Source: Sipunculus nudus (lineage: Eukaryota > Annelida > Sipuncula > Golfingiida > Sipunculidae). From it: DNA of 64,000 bases. Position 1 is the first letter of the stretch. The number at the start of each line of letters is the position of its first letter. Location: positions 498,001 through 562,000 of the forward strand of contig JAPPUL010000069.1 in assembly GCA_026874595.1 (NCBI GenBank), given 5' to 3'. The notes under the pieces were generated by a model, which searched no databases, was not told the DNA's origin, and saw only the letters and a list, made by a program, of their open reading frames with translations. Position numbers and translations under genes: made by a program. Below are positions 45,460-53,749 of this stretch, piece by piece.

Positions 45460-46106
45460 TTTTCCTCCAATGTCTTATCATTAATTAGACCTACTCTACT
45501 TGAAAATATTTCGCTCTCCATTTGACTATGAGTTACCAAAATAGATATTGTCTTTGTTTTTTTAAGTATATCTCTTATTTGCTTAACTAGTAGTTTGCGG
45601 GTTATATCATCTAAATTAGAAAAAGGTTCGTCTAAAAGTAACATCTTTGGCGCAGGCGCTAATGCTCTTGCCAAGGCAACTCGTTGCTGCTCCCCTCCAG
45701 ACAACTGGTGTGGGTATCTTTCTTCAATTCCCTCTAATTTAATAAGAGATAGTAATTCCTTTATCCTTTGTTTTTGTGCTATTCTATCTTGTTTATATAT
45801 ACCAAAACTAATATTGCTTGCAATGTTCATATGCGGGAATAATGAATAGTCTTGAAATACCATGCCTATTCCTCTATAGCCCGGTTTTATAATATGTTTA
45901 CCTTCAACTGATAATAGCTTTTTATCTATTTCAACCATGCCATCATTACATTCATCTAGTCCTGCTATAAACCTAAGTATTGAGCTCTTACCACTCCCAC
46001 TTTCCCCTAACAAAGAAAATAACTCTCCTTTATTTAGACTAAGGTTTACATCTTTTATGATTTGTTCCTCTTTATAGCTTATTGATAACTTATTAATTGA
46101 TACCAT
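45456..46106 (-). CDS. fbpC: Ferric iron ABC transporter ATP-binding protein
   Basis: A 216-residue ABC ATPase. Walker A is GESGSGKSS, the signature is LSGGEQQRVALARAL and Walker B is MLLLDEPFSNLD. It is short: the C-terminal regulatory beta domain of typical FbpC (which is about 350 residues long) is missing, so only the nucleotide-binding core remains. It powers FbpB. It is the first gene of the fbp operon and overlaps fbpA by four bases. In the 70 bases upstream I do not see a perfect copy of the palindrome found upstream of feoA. Confidence 0.88.
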   Translation of the reverse strand: MVSINKLSISYKEEQIIKDVNLSLNKGELFSLLGESGSGKSSILRFIAGLDECNDGMVEIDKKLLSVEGKHIIKPGYRGIGMVFQDYSLFPHMNIASNISFGIYKQDRIAQKQRIKELLSLIKLEGIEERYPHQLSGGEQQRVALARALAPAPKMLLLDEPFSNLDDITRKLLVKQIRDILKKTKTISILVTHSQMESEIFSSRVGLINDKTLEEK

Positions 46107-46177
46107 GATATTTATTTAGTTCATTCTTACTAGCAGTAAATCCTTTTAATAAGAAATACGTGTTCTATTAGTACTTT

Positions 46178-46324
46178 TTAATGCGATTTGGTTTTAGTAC
46201 TTACATTACAATGCTCATTTTCCGAGCATCCACTACATTTTGCCTTCTTGAAGAATGTCTTATATATATAATATATTGCAAAGAGTATTATGCCTGTGAG
46301 AATTATATAATCTAATACTTCCAT
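46178..46324 (-). CDS. FeoB-associated Cys-rich membrane protein
   Basis: A 48-residue protein with start chosen at ATG 46324, because a GGAG lies seven bases before it; the frame is open further upstream to 46366. One hydrophobic helix (DYIILTGIILFAIYYIYKTFF) is followed by KKAKCSGCSENEHCN, a C-x2-C...C motif, and a Lys/Thr tail. Short proteins of this build directly follow feoB in many bacteria and are called FeoB-associated Cys-rich proteins. It begins 48 bases after the feoB stop in the same direction. A role in ferrous iron handling is inferred from the association. Confidence 0.75.
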   Translation of the reverse strand: MEVLDYIILTGIILFAIYYIYKTFFKKAKCSGCSENEHCNVSTKTKSH

Positions 46325-46372
46325 TTCTATCATCTCCATACTTACTTTTATTTTATGTTTATGCAAACTATT

Positions 46373-48607
46373 TTATGTGAAGCCCAGTAAAAGTCCCGCT
46401 CTATACACTATAAACGATAATCCCCACGCTAATGTCATACTATAGGAGGCTGATAACAAAAACCATTTCCAACTGCCAAGCTCACTCTTATATGCTATTG
46501 CTGTAACCACGCACGGCATATACAATAACGTGAATAGCAAATATACAAACGCGCTTAGCGGAGTAAAGGAGCTTTCTATATTCCCCTTATACCCTGCCCC
46601 TCCTTCTTCTTCCTCTCCTTCACCAGGCCAAAAGCCTAATGTCAAAAGATTTCTTCCCGCATGCAATAGAGTATCTAAAAACCCTGTCCCCAAATTCAAT
46701 CCCTTCTCCCACAAAGTTGTTTTATCCTCCTCTTCTACTTCTCCATATAGTTGACCAAGACTCCCTACTACTAGCTCCTTTGCCAAAACTCCTATCATTA
46801 ACGATACTCCCGATTCCCAGTGCGCTGTCTCTTTGCCTTCTTTATCTACCTTAACTCCAAACCCAAGCGGTGATGTTACATATGCTAAGCCTGTTCCTAC
46901 TATTCCAAGTAAATTTGTCGACCTGTCTGTCCTTGATGGATCCCATGGTAAATTGTTTGCTGCCCACACTATTATCATTGCCGCTACTATCCACGTTGAC
47001 ACTTGCGTTACAAAAAACTTTGTCTTATCAAAAGACTCTGTTAACAAATATTTTAAGGTCGGAATACGGTAAGGGGGAAGTTCCATTATGAAATACGATT
47101 GGCTCTCTTTAAACAATATTCGCTTTAAAATATATAATACCAAAAGCGCTGTCAAAACCCCTATCAGGTACATCAAAAAAGCTATCGCTCCTTCGTAGCC
47201 TACAAAAAATATAGACGCTAATATCAAGTATACTGGAAGCCGTCCACTGCAGGACATAAAGGGCATTATTAAGGCTGTTAATATCTTGTCTTTTCGGGTC
47301 TCCAAAGTCTTAACCGCATATACCCCTCCCACATTACAGCCAAAGCCTAGCAACATCGGGATGAACGCTTTACCATGCAACCCTATCCTCTGCATTAATC
47401 CGTCCAATAGAAAAGCTACCCGTGCCATATAACCGCTACCTTCAAAAAACGTTATGAAAAACATCATGAAAAATATTAACGGCGCAAACGTTAGAACCGT
47501 CCCCGCTCCGCCTATCACTCCTTCCATAAATAACGACTTCAACCACTCCGAAGCTCCCACCAAACCCATTAAACCTCCACCAAGACCCAAAATAAACTGC
47601 GTCAGTGGCCCTTCTACCCAGTCTATAAACGGATTCGCCATCCCAAACGTCATCTGGAATAATAAAAACATACTAAACAAAAGTATTAAAGGACCCCACA
47701 CCCGGCTTAATATAACTTTGTCAAGTCGCTCCGTTAGCTCCTCTCCTACACCTTCTGATATAGATAATACTTTCTTCACTATCTCTTGTGATACCCTATT
47801 CCTCGAAATCGCAATATACGACCCTATGTCTTCTTCCCCATTCAAGCGTACTTTCTTTGATACTTCTTTTATCTTAGTTTCCAATATATTCTCTGTTCCT
47901 AATACCTTATCTCCTTCAAGCAATTTGTACACTAGCCATTTCTTAGGATACCTTAATAGCAAAGCCGAATACCTCTCATCTTCTAATATACGCTCTGTCT
48001 CTTCCCTTGCATAATCAAGCTCCTTCCCATAACTTATGTCTTTTGGCACAAAGCCACCACCACCACTTAAATTATTTACTTCCTCAAGCAGTAAGCTTAT
48101 ATTCTCTTTCTTCTTTGCTACCATAGGCACCACCTTAACCCTAAGCAGCTTCTCAAGCCCTTTTGTTTTGTAGCTTAACCCTTTCGCTTTTACCTCATCC
48201 ATCATGTTCAATACTAGCACTATCGGTTTGCCCAGTTCCATCAACTGTAGCGTCAGCCCTAGACTCCTCTCCAGGTTTACCCCATCTATTATGTTTACTA
48301 TTACATCTACTTTCTCTTTTAATAGAAACTCTTCTACTATATTCTCCTCTTCTGTAAACGGTTTTAAGCTATAGGTCCCCGGAAGATCAACAAGCTCAAA
48401 CCGCTTCCCTTTGTAGCTCATAAACGCTTCTTTTTTCTCTATCGTTACCCCCGGCCAATTGCCTACCTTTAGTTTAGTCCCTGCAAGCCCATTTATTAAT
48501 GTGCTCTTTCCTGAATTCGGATTCCCTACCACTGCTACTGTCTTTAATTCTACTCTAGTATTATCTGTCTGCTTTTGCAAAGCTTCTCCCTTTTCACTCT
48601 TGCCCAT
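46373..48607 (-). CDS. feoB: Ferrous iron transporter FeoB
   Basis: A 744-residue FeoB. The cytoplasmic GTPase domain has VVGNPNSGKSTLINGL (G1), then VDLPGTYSLKPFTEEE (G3) and LNMMDEV (G4). A helical GDI-like spacer covers about 170-290. The membrane part from about 300 has the paired Gate motifs, with GFGCNVGGVYAVKTLETRKD and IMPFMSCSGRLPVYLI containing the conserved Cys residues. It imports Fe2+ across the inner membrane. The order on the transcript is feoA, feoB, small Cys-rich protein. Its coding strand is purine-rich. Confidence 0.95.
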   Translation of the reverse strand: MGKSEKGEALQKQTDNTRVELKTVAVVGNPNSGKSTLINGLAGTKLKVGNWPGVTIEKKEAFMSYKGKRFELVDLPGTYSLKPFTEEENIVEEFLLKEKVDVIVNIIDGVNLERSLGLTLQLMELGKPIVLVLNMMDEVKAKGLSYKTKGLEKLLRVKVVPMVAKKKENISLLLEEVNNLSGGGGFVPKDISYGKELDYAREETERILEDERYSALLLRYPKKWLVYKLLEGDKVLGTENILETKIKEVSKKVRLNGEEDIGSYIAISRNRVSQEIVKKVLSISEGVGEELTERLDKVILSRVWGPLILLFSMFLLFQMTFGMANPFIDWVEGPLTQFILGLGGGLMGLVGASEWLKSLFMEGVIGGAGTVLTFAPLIFFMMFFITFFEGSGYMARVAFLLDGLMQRIGLHGKAFIPMLLGFGCNVGGVYAVKTLETRKDKILTALIMPFMSCSGRLPVYLILASIFFVGYEGAIAFLMYLIGVLTALLVLYILKRILFKESQSYFIMELPPYRIPTLKYLLTESFDKTKFFVTQVSTWIVAAMIIVWAANNLPWDPSRTDRSTNLLGIVGTGLAYVTSPLGFGVKVDKEGKETAHWESGVSLMIGVLAKELVVGSLGQLYGEVEEEDKTTLWEKGLNLGTGFLDTLLHAGRNLLTLGFWPGEGEEEEGGAGYKGNIESSFTPLSAFVYLLFTLLYMPCVVTAIAYKSELGSWKWFLLSASYSMTLAWGLSFIVYRAGLLLGFT

Positions 48608-48664
48608 TACTGTTTTTCTCCCAGAAACATTAATATTGATGCTCTTTCTAACTCTATACCTTTC

Positions 48665-48934
48665 CTATCCCTTTCCTAAATCAGTTGGCAACTTCTCTAC
48701 CATTATTGCCCTTGCCATACCATTACCAAGCGCTATTCGCATATTAGCTGCTCGCAATAAAATCGGGCCCTTTGTTCTTGTTCGCAAAATCTTTACCTCT
48801 TGTCCTACTGGCAATCCCATGTCCCGTACACGCTCCTCTAATGTCCCCCGTGAATCAAGCCCTTCTGCTTTGTCTAACAATATCTTTACTATCTTTACTT
48901 CCTCGCCTTCCATTAAACTACTTAGTGGTGCCAT
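48665..48934 (-). CDS. feoA: Ferrous iron transport protein A
   Basis: An 89-residue SH3-like FeoA. MAPLSSLMEGEEVKIVKIL starts the fold, RVRDMGLPVGQEVKILRTRTKGPILLRAANMRIALGNGMARAIMV completes it. The R-x-x-x-M-G-L-P-x-G motif and the A-L-G-x-x-x-A-x-x-I tail are diagnostic. It is a small cytosolic accessory of FeoB. It lies 57 bases upstream of feoB and 106 bases downstream of a 25-base palindrome that may be its operator. Confidence 0.93.
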   Translation of the reverse strand: MAPLSSLMEGEEVKIVKILLDKAEGLDSRGTLEERVRDMGLPVGQEVKILRTRTKGPILLRAANMRIALGNGMARAIMVEKLPTDLGKG

Positions 48935-49039
48935 CTTTTCTTTTATCTCCTCTCTATTTGATTTATATCTATTTAGCTTTGCTTTTTCTTTCGTTTGTCT
49001 TTATTTATTCTACTTTATCCATTACAACATTCATCCAGC

Positions 49040-49064
49040 ATAATTGCAACTCAGTTGCAATTAT
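49040..49064. promoter_or_regulatory. Perfect 25-bp palindrome upstream of feoAB (candidate metal-responsive operator)
   Basis: ATAATTGCAACT (49040-49051) and AGTTGCAATTAT (49053-49064) are exact inverted repeats around one central C. It is about 106 bases upstream of the feoA start. Length and symmetry fit a dimeric regulator such as a Fur-superfamily protein. The sequence is not the classical GATAATGATAATCATTATC box, so the regulator is not identified. Confidence 0.6.
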
Positions 49065-49198
49065 TTATAATAATAACCCGCTTTAGTATAAAGTCAACTA
49101 GATTATAATTTTTATTTCTTATTTATTTTGTACGTGCTTTGATTAAAAAATCAAACCCTGCAGCATCTTACCCTTCTTATTTACATTAAATTAAACTT

Positions 49199-50206
49199 TT
49201 ACTTAAGAAGCCCCTCTATATACTCACTCGTTACAAATTCTTGCAAATTATTTGCCTCCTCTCCATTACCTAAATATTTTACTCTAAGTCCAAGCTCGTA
49301 TATTAATGGGATTATTAAGCCCCCCTTTGCCTCTGAATCGTACTTTGTTAGCACTAGAGCACTAACTTTTATACTCTTTTTAAATACTTTTGCTTGCTCA
49401 AGACCATTTTGTCCCGTAGTTGCGTCCAGAACTAGCAAATTCTCTCGCCTTGCTCCTACTGCTTGTTTATCTATTATCCGACTTAGCTTTTCTATCTCTA
49501 ATACCAAATTTACCTTGTTATGTAGCCGTCCTGCTGTGTCGACTATTACTATATCTACTCCCGCTTTTTTGCCAGCCTCAAGACCATCGTATAATACTCC
49601 CCCTGCGTCCTCCCCTCGTTTACCCTCATACACCAAAGCACCAGCTCTTGCCCCCCATACCTTGAGTTGCTCACCTGCCCCTGCTCGGAATGTATCACAC
49701 CCAACTAGAAGTACCTTCTTCCTTCTCTTTACATAATAATGCGATAGCTTCCCTATTGTGCTCGTCTTACCAACTCCATTAACTCCTACCACCAATATTA
49801 CTTTTAATCCATCCCCTTTTAATCCACCCTCCTCAGTATCAAAAACTGCATTTTCCCCTTTATTACTACAACTACCTTCTAACATATTTGCTATTACTAC
49901 CTTAAGTCCTCTCTTAACTGCATCCATGTCTCTCTTTTCTCCCAGCAAACCCTCTCTGCCAAACCTTGCTTTTGCTTCCTTTATTATCTTTTCTGTCGAC
50001 TTTATCCCTACATCGTTTAATAGCATAAGCTCCTCAAGCCCTTCTAAGAACTCTTCTGTCCCCACATCTTTAACAAATATCCTCTTTATCCCCTTTCCAA
50101 GCCCCTTTATAGGCAAACCCTTAGATTCTAATACCTCCCCCTTCTCCCCCTTCTCCCCCTTCTCCCCTTCTGTCACTGCCTTCTTTCGATTAAATAAAAA
50201 ACCCAA
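49199..50206 (-). CDS. ftsY: Signal recognition particle receptor FtsY
   Basis: A 335-residue SRP-type GTPase. After a short charged N-terminal tail with a repeated G-E-K unit (also a DNA tandem repeat near 50145-50170), the N domain at about 35-125 is followed by the G domain: VVGVNGVGKTSTIGKL (G1), VGCDTFRAGAGEQLKVW, VIVDTAGRLHNK (G3) and LTKYDSEAKGG (G4). YLGNGEEANNLQEF is at the end. It docks ribosome-SRP complexes at the inner membrane. The acidic A domain is shorter than in E. coli, as in many bacteria. The start MGFLFNRKK could serve as a membrane-binding amphipathic helix. Confidence 0.95.
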   Translation of the reverse strand: MGFLFNRKKAVTEGEKGEKGEKGEVLESKGLPIKGLGKGIKRIFVKDVGTEEFLEGLEELMLLNDVGIKSTEKIIKEAKARFGREGLLGEKRDMDAVKRGLKVVIANMLEGSCSNKGENAVFDTEEGGLKGDGLKVILVVGVNGVGKTSTIGKLSHYYVKRRKKVLLVGCDTFRAGAGEQLKVWGARAGALVYEGKRGEDAGGVLYDGLEAGKKAGVDIVIVDTAGRLHNKVNLVLEIEKLSRIIDKQAVGARRENLLVLDATTGQNGLEQAKVFKKSIKVSALVLTKYDSEAKGGLIIPLIYELGLRVKYLGNGEEANNLQEFVTSEYIEGLLK

Positions 50207-50259
50207 CCCTTTATCCCTCCTTTAATTTCTTCTCTCTCTCCCCTTACCTTCCTTTCCCG

Positions 50260-51765
50260 CTAATTAAAAAGCTTATTATATTCTTCTTTATTTTTTATCG
50301 CCTGCTCATAAAGGCTTATATACCTCTTTGCACTACGCTCCCATGAATAATCTTCTAACATCGCGTTCCTTATCAGTTTCTTTAGTTCGCTCTTTCTATC
50401 GTAATATGTGCTTACTGCCCACCCTATTGTATAGTATAGGGCTTTTGAGTCTGCTTCGTAAAACTTAAATCCATTGCCTATACCCCTGCCCTCTTCATAA
50501 TTTAATACCGTCTCCTCAAGCCCTCCCGTCCCCCTAACTATAGGTAAGGTCCCATATTTAAGCGAATATAGCTGGTTAAGTCCGCAAGGCTCGTATAATG
50601 ACGGCATTACAAAAAAATCACTCCCCGCCTCTATTAAATGCGCTAAACCCTCATTATATCCTATCTCAACACCAATTTGACCTCCATTACTACTTTCTAG
50701 CGATTTGAAAAAAACTTCAAGCATTTTATCTCCACTACCCAATATCACAAACTGGACTCGCATGTTAGTTAATATCTGGCGGATACAGCCCACCAATAAG
50801 TTATACCCCTTCTGCTGCGCAAAACGACCTATTATACCCAATATTGGAATGTCTGATGCCTCTTTTAGTCCGAAATACTTTTGTAATTCCAACTTGTTCT
50901 TTCCTTTCCCTGCAAGGTCATCCGGCCCATAGTTATACTTTATATGTTTGTCTTTCTTAGGATCCCATTCTGTGTAATCTACTCCGTTTAATATCCCTAC
51001 GAAATCTTTAGCCCGATTACTCAAATACGGCGACAGCCCATATCCCCCATAGGGAGACCTTATCTCATCTGCGTACACGCTGCTTACCGTGTTTACCACG
51101 TCTGCATACTTTATTCCTCCTTTTAAAAGATTTAATGCTCCGAAATCTTCAAACTCATCCTCTACAAAATGCTCTCCCCTTATTCCCAAATAGCCCATAT
51201 AATCACTCGGATACTTACCTTGATATGCTATGTTGTGTATTGTTAAAACACTCGCACTGCTTCCTACTACTTCATCTGCAAAATCCCAAGTCTTTATATA
51301 ATAAGGTATTAGCGCCGTTTGCCAGTCGTTTGCATGTATTATATCCGCTTCGAAACCTATGTCTTTACATAACTGTATTGCCGCTCGACTCAAAAATCCA
51401 AAACGACGGGCGTTATCTCGATAATCATTAAGTTCTCTATCATGATAAAGTCCTTCCCTTCCAAAATATATATTATGCTCAACTAGGTATATCTTAACTT
51501 CAGATTCAATCTCCCATACCCGCCCCCATTCAAGCATATCTCCCATCCATACCCCTATCGAGCTAAGTCGCTCTTTTAGCTTAATTCCCTCTAGTGATAG
51601 AAATCTATATCTTGGTATCACTACTCGTGCCTCAACACCACCCTCACTTAAATGCTTCGGTAAGGATGATACAAAATCTCCAAGACCGCCCGTCTTTGCA
51701 TAAGGATACATCTCACTCGCTACTACTAGCACTTTTAACTTCTTCTCTTGCATTACCTTTTGCAT
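50260..51765 (-). CDS. glgA: Glycogen (starch) synthase
   Basis: A 501-residue GT5 enzyme. The N-terminal VVASEMYPYAKTGGLGDFVSSLPKHL holds the ADP-glucose-binding K-T-G-G-L motif. LTIHNIAYQGKYP and GINGVDYTEWDP-like sequences (ILNGVDYTEWDP) follow, and the C-terminal half has MPSLYEPCGLNQLYSLKYGTLPIVRGTGGL with the catalytic Glu. It extends alpha-1,4-glucan from ADP-glucose. The first two ATGs are both preceded by AAAGG because a 12-bp duplication (51749-51772) repeats start and ribosome site together. No other glg genes are in the window. Confidence 0.95.
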   Translation of the reverse strand: MQKVMQEKKLKVLVVASEMYPYAKTGGLGDFVSSLPKHLSEGGVEARVVIPRYRFLSLEGIKLKERLSSIGVWMGDMLEWGRVWEIESEVKIYLVEHNIYFGREGLYHDRELNDYRDNARRFGFLSRAAIQLCKDIGFEADIIHANDWQTALIPYYIKTWDFADEVVGSSASVLTIHNIAYQGKYPSDYMGYLGIRGEHFVEDEFEDFGALNLLKGGIKYADVVNTVSSVYADEIRSPYGGYGLSPYLSNRAKDFVGILNGVDYTEWDPKKDKHIKYNYGPDDLAGKGKNKLELQKYFGLKEASDIPILGIIGRFAQQKGYNLLVGCIRQILTNMRVQFVILGSGDKMLEVFFKSLESSNGGQIGVEIGYNEGLAHLIEAGSDFFVMPSLYEPCGLNQLYSLKYGTLPIVRGTGGLEETVLNYEEGRGIGNGFKFYEADSKALYYTIGWAVSTYYDRKSELKKLIRNAMLEDYSWERSAKRYISLYEQAIKNKEEYNKLFN

Positions 51766-51820
51766 TACCTTTATCCTTTGCCTCTCTTTATCCTTTGCCT
51801 CTCTTTATCCTTTGCCTCAC
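51749..51820 (-). repeat. Tandem duplications at glgA start and leader
   Basis: On the plus strand TGCATTACCTTT occurs twice (51749-51760 and 51761-51772), which duplicates the glgA start codon with its AAAGG. Next, TTTATCCTTTGCCTCTC occurs at 51770-51786 and 51787-51803, with a third copy differing by one base at 51804-51820. Period 17. Confidence 0.92.
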
Positions 51821-51885
51821 AAACACACTCGTAGCCTTCTTATTACCACACTACAGCTTGTAGATATTAAATCCCTACCCCTCCC

Positions 51886-53202
51886 TTAACTACTCCTTTT
51901 GCTGTATATCTCTATCGGTACACCTTCAAAATTAAAGCTCTTTCTTAGCATGTTTATTATATATGATTTATAGTTTTTTGTTAGAAGCTCTCTCTTATTT
52001 ATAAATAGTAAAAAACGAGGCGGACTTACATTTATTTGTGTCCCGTAATATATCTTTAATGCTCCGCTTTTCTTGCTTGAAATATTATGTTTCTTTTGAA
52101 GCTCTAATAAAAGACGGTTTAAGTCACGAGTCTCTACTCTCTTATTATATTGATTCCATACTTTTATTACTATCTCAAATAATTTGTTTATTCGAAGGCC
52201 TGTCTTTGCTGATATGTTTATTATCGGTATATAATTACCTATTGCAAATTTAAACCGTATCTTATCTACGTATTTTGCATAATTTGTACCGCCTGTTACC
52301 AAATCCCACTTGTTTATTGCTATAACTAATGCTTTCCCGCGTTCAACCGCAAGCGATATTATCTTTTTATCCTGTTCGCATATACTCTCAAGCGACGATA
52401 TCATATGAATGCCTATGTCGCTCTTTTCAAGAGACTCTATCGCTCGCTTTACACTATAATACTCAACTTCGTTATCCACTCGGCTTCGCTTCCTTATTCC
52501 TGCTGTGTCTACAAAAGTAAACTTATGTGAATACCCTTTATAGCTTGCGCTTATACTATCTCGTGTCGTCCCCGCTATCTCCGAGACCAATGACCGCTCT
52601 TCTCCAAGTATTTTATTCAAAAGCGATGACTTGCCTACATTCGGTCTGCCTATTATTGCTACCTTTATCTCATCGTCTGCTACAACACCTTCATCTTCAG
52701 CCGCTAACTCTATCTTCTTTATATAACTACATGACCTCTCCAAAAGCTCATATACATTTATTCCATGTGTTGCTGAGATATATATAAGCTCTTTAAACCC
52801 AAGTAAATATCCTTGTGGGTCTTGTCTTTGATCATTATCTGTTTTGTTTACTACTAGTATTACAGGCTTGTTTTGCTGTCTTAGTATATCTGCTATTTTA
52901 TAATCATCTGGTACTATATTTGTTGATTCTACTAGGAAAAGAATTAGGTCTGCTTCCTCTATCGCCTTCTTTGTTTGCTCTATTATATATTCTATAAATA
53001 ACGAGCTCTTCTCTTCCTCTATTCCTCCAGTGTCAACAATAACAAAATTATAACCGTTATAAAATACATCATGATAGTTCCTATCTCTTGTTACTCCCGG
53101 ACTTTTATGGATTATAGAAAGGCGTTTGCCTATTATGCGGTTAAAAAGAGTTGACTTGCCAACATTTGGTCTTCCAACAATTACAACGGTAGGTAATTTC
53201 AT
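51886..53202 (-). CDS. der: GTPase Der (EngA)
   Basis: A 438-residue double GTPase needed for 50S ribosome assembly. Both G domains are clear: G1 GRPNVGKSTLFNRI at about residue 9 and GRPNVGKSSLLNKI at about 185. G3 is DTGGIEE in the first and DTAGIRKR in the second, G4 NKTD and NKWD. The KH-like C-terminal domain has LQKKHNISSKKSGALKIYYGTQINVSPPRFLLFIN. Length matches. It is separated from glgA by about 120 bases and from the plus-strand TPR gene by 547 bases. Confidence 0.96.
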   Translation of the reverse strand: MKLPTVVIVGRPNVGKSTLFNRIIGKRLSIIHKSPGVTRDRNYHDVFYNGYNFVIVDTGGIEEEKSSLFIEYIIEQTKKAIEEADLILFLVESTNIVPDDYKIADILRQQNKPVILVVNKTDNDQRQDPQGYLLGFKELIYISATHGINVYELLERSCSYIKKIELAAEDEGVVADDEIKVAIIGRPNVGKSSLLNKILGEERSLVSEIAGTTRDSISASYKGYSHKFTFVDTAGIRKRSRVDNEVEYYSVKRAIESLEKSDIGIHMISSLESICEQDKKIISLAVERGKALVIAINKWDLVTGGTNYAKYVDKIRFKFAIGNYIPIINISAKTGLRINKLFEIVIKVWNQYNKRVETRDLNRLLLELQKKHNISSKKSGALKIYYGTQINVSPPRFLLFINKRELLTKNYKSYIINMLRKSFNFEGVPIEIYSKRSS

Positions 53203-53749
53203 TCTCTCTCGTATATAAAGACCCTACATTATTAAATTTATTAAACTTTTAATATACTAAAAATAAAAAGGAGAGTCTAAAAAGTTCTGTTTAGTCCGAA
53301 TTCTTTGCAAATACTTTGAGCTTAAAGATAATAACTTTCTTTCTCAATTAAGCTTACTTTTAATATTACTCTAAGAAAATCTTACTCTAAAGAAAAACTA
53401 ATTATGCTTTTTTGCATTTGTTAAACATGAGCTCTTTATTAGCTAGACAAGATTGTATTTAATATTTTGTTTATATGTCTATTTGATATGTAATTAACGG
53501 TGTTATTTACTATAAGAGCGTAATAGCAAATTGTAAAATGAATTAAGAGCACATGGAAAATGACGTTAAATAAAGAATAAAGAAAAATAGTTAAGCTTAA
53601 CTTTTATAACTTAGAACTAATAACTTAAGATTTATAAAAATATTAAAAACTTTAGAGACTACTAAGCTGGAAATAGTTAATATATTATAGGATTTTTGCC
53701 TGTCAAACAAATTAATACATATGTAATTTAATGACATTAAAGTAGATAA
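53203..53749. other. AT-rich divergent intergenic region
   Basis: About 550 bases between der (minus) and the TPR gene (plus). It is AT-rich and should carry both promoters. I searched for tRNA arms, GC-rich hairpins and short ORFs with ribosome sites and saw none that I can support. Confidence 0.5.

Noticed and set aside
47454-48014. 186-residue open frame antisense to feoB
   Set aside because: Shadow frame in a purine-rich gene; Ser/Pro/Asn-rich and without conserved motifs.
49138-49155. Seven-base hairpin TTTGATT/AATCAAA between ftsY and feoA as a terminator
   Set aside because: The stem is AT-rich and no T tract follows on the minus strand, so it is too weak to call.
53203-53749. A tRNA or small RNA in the long gap before the TPR gene
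   Set aside because: No T-arm sequence, no cloverleaf and no GC-rich helix was found.
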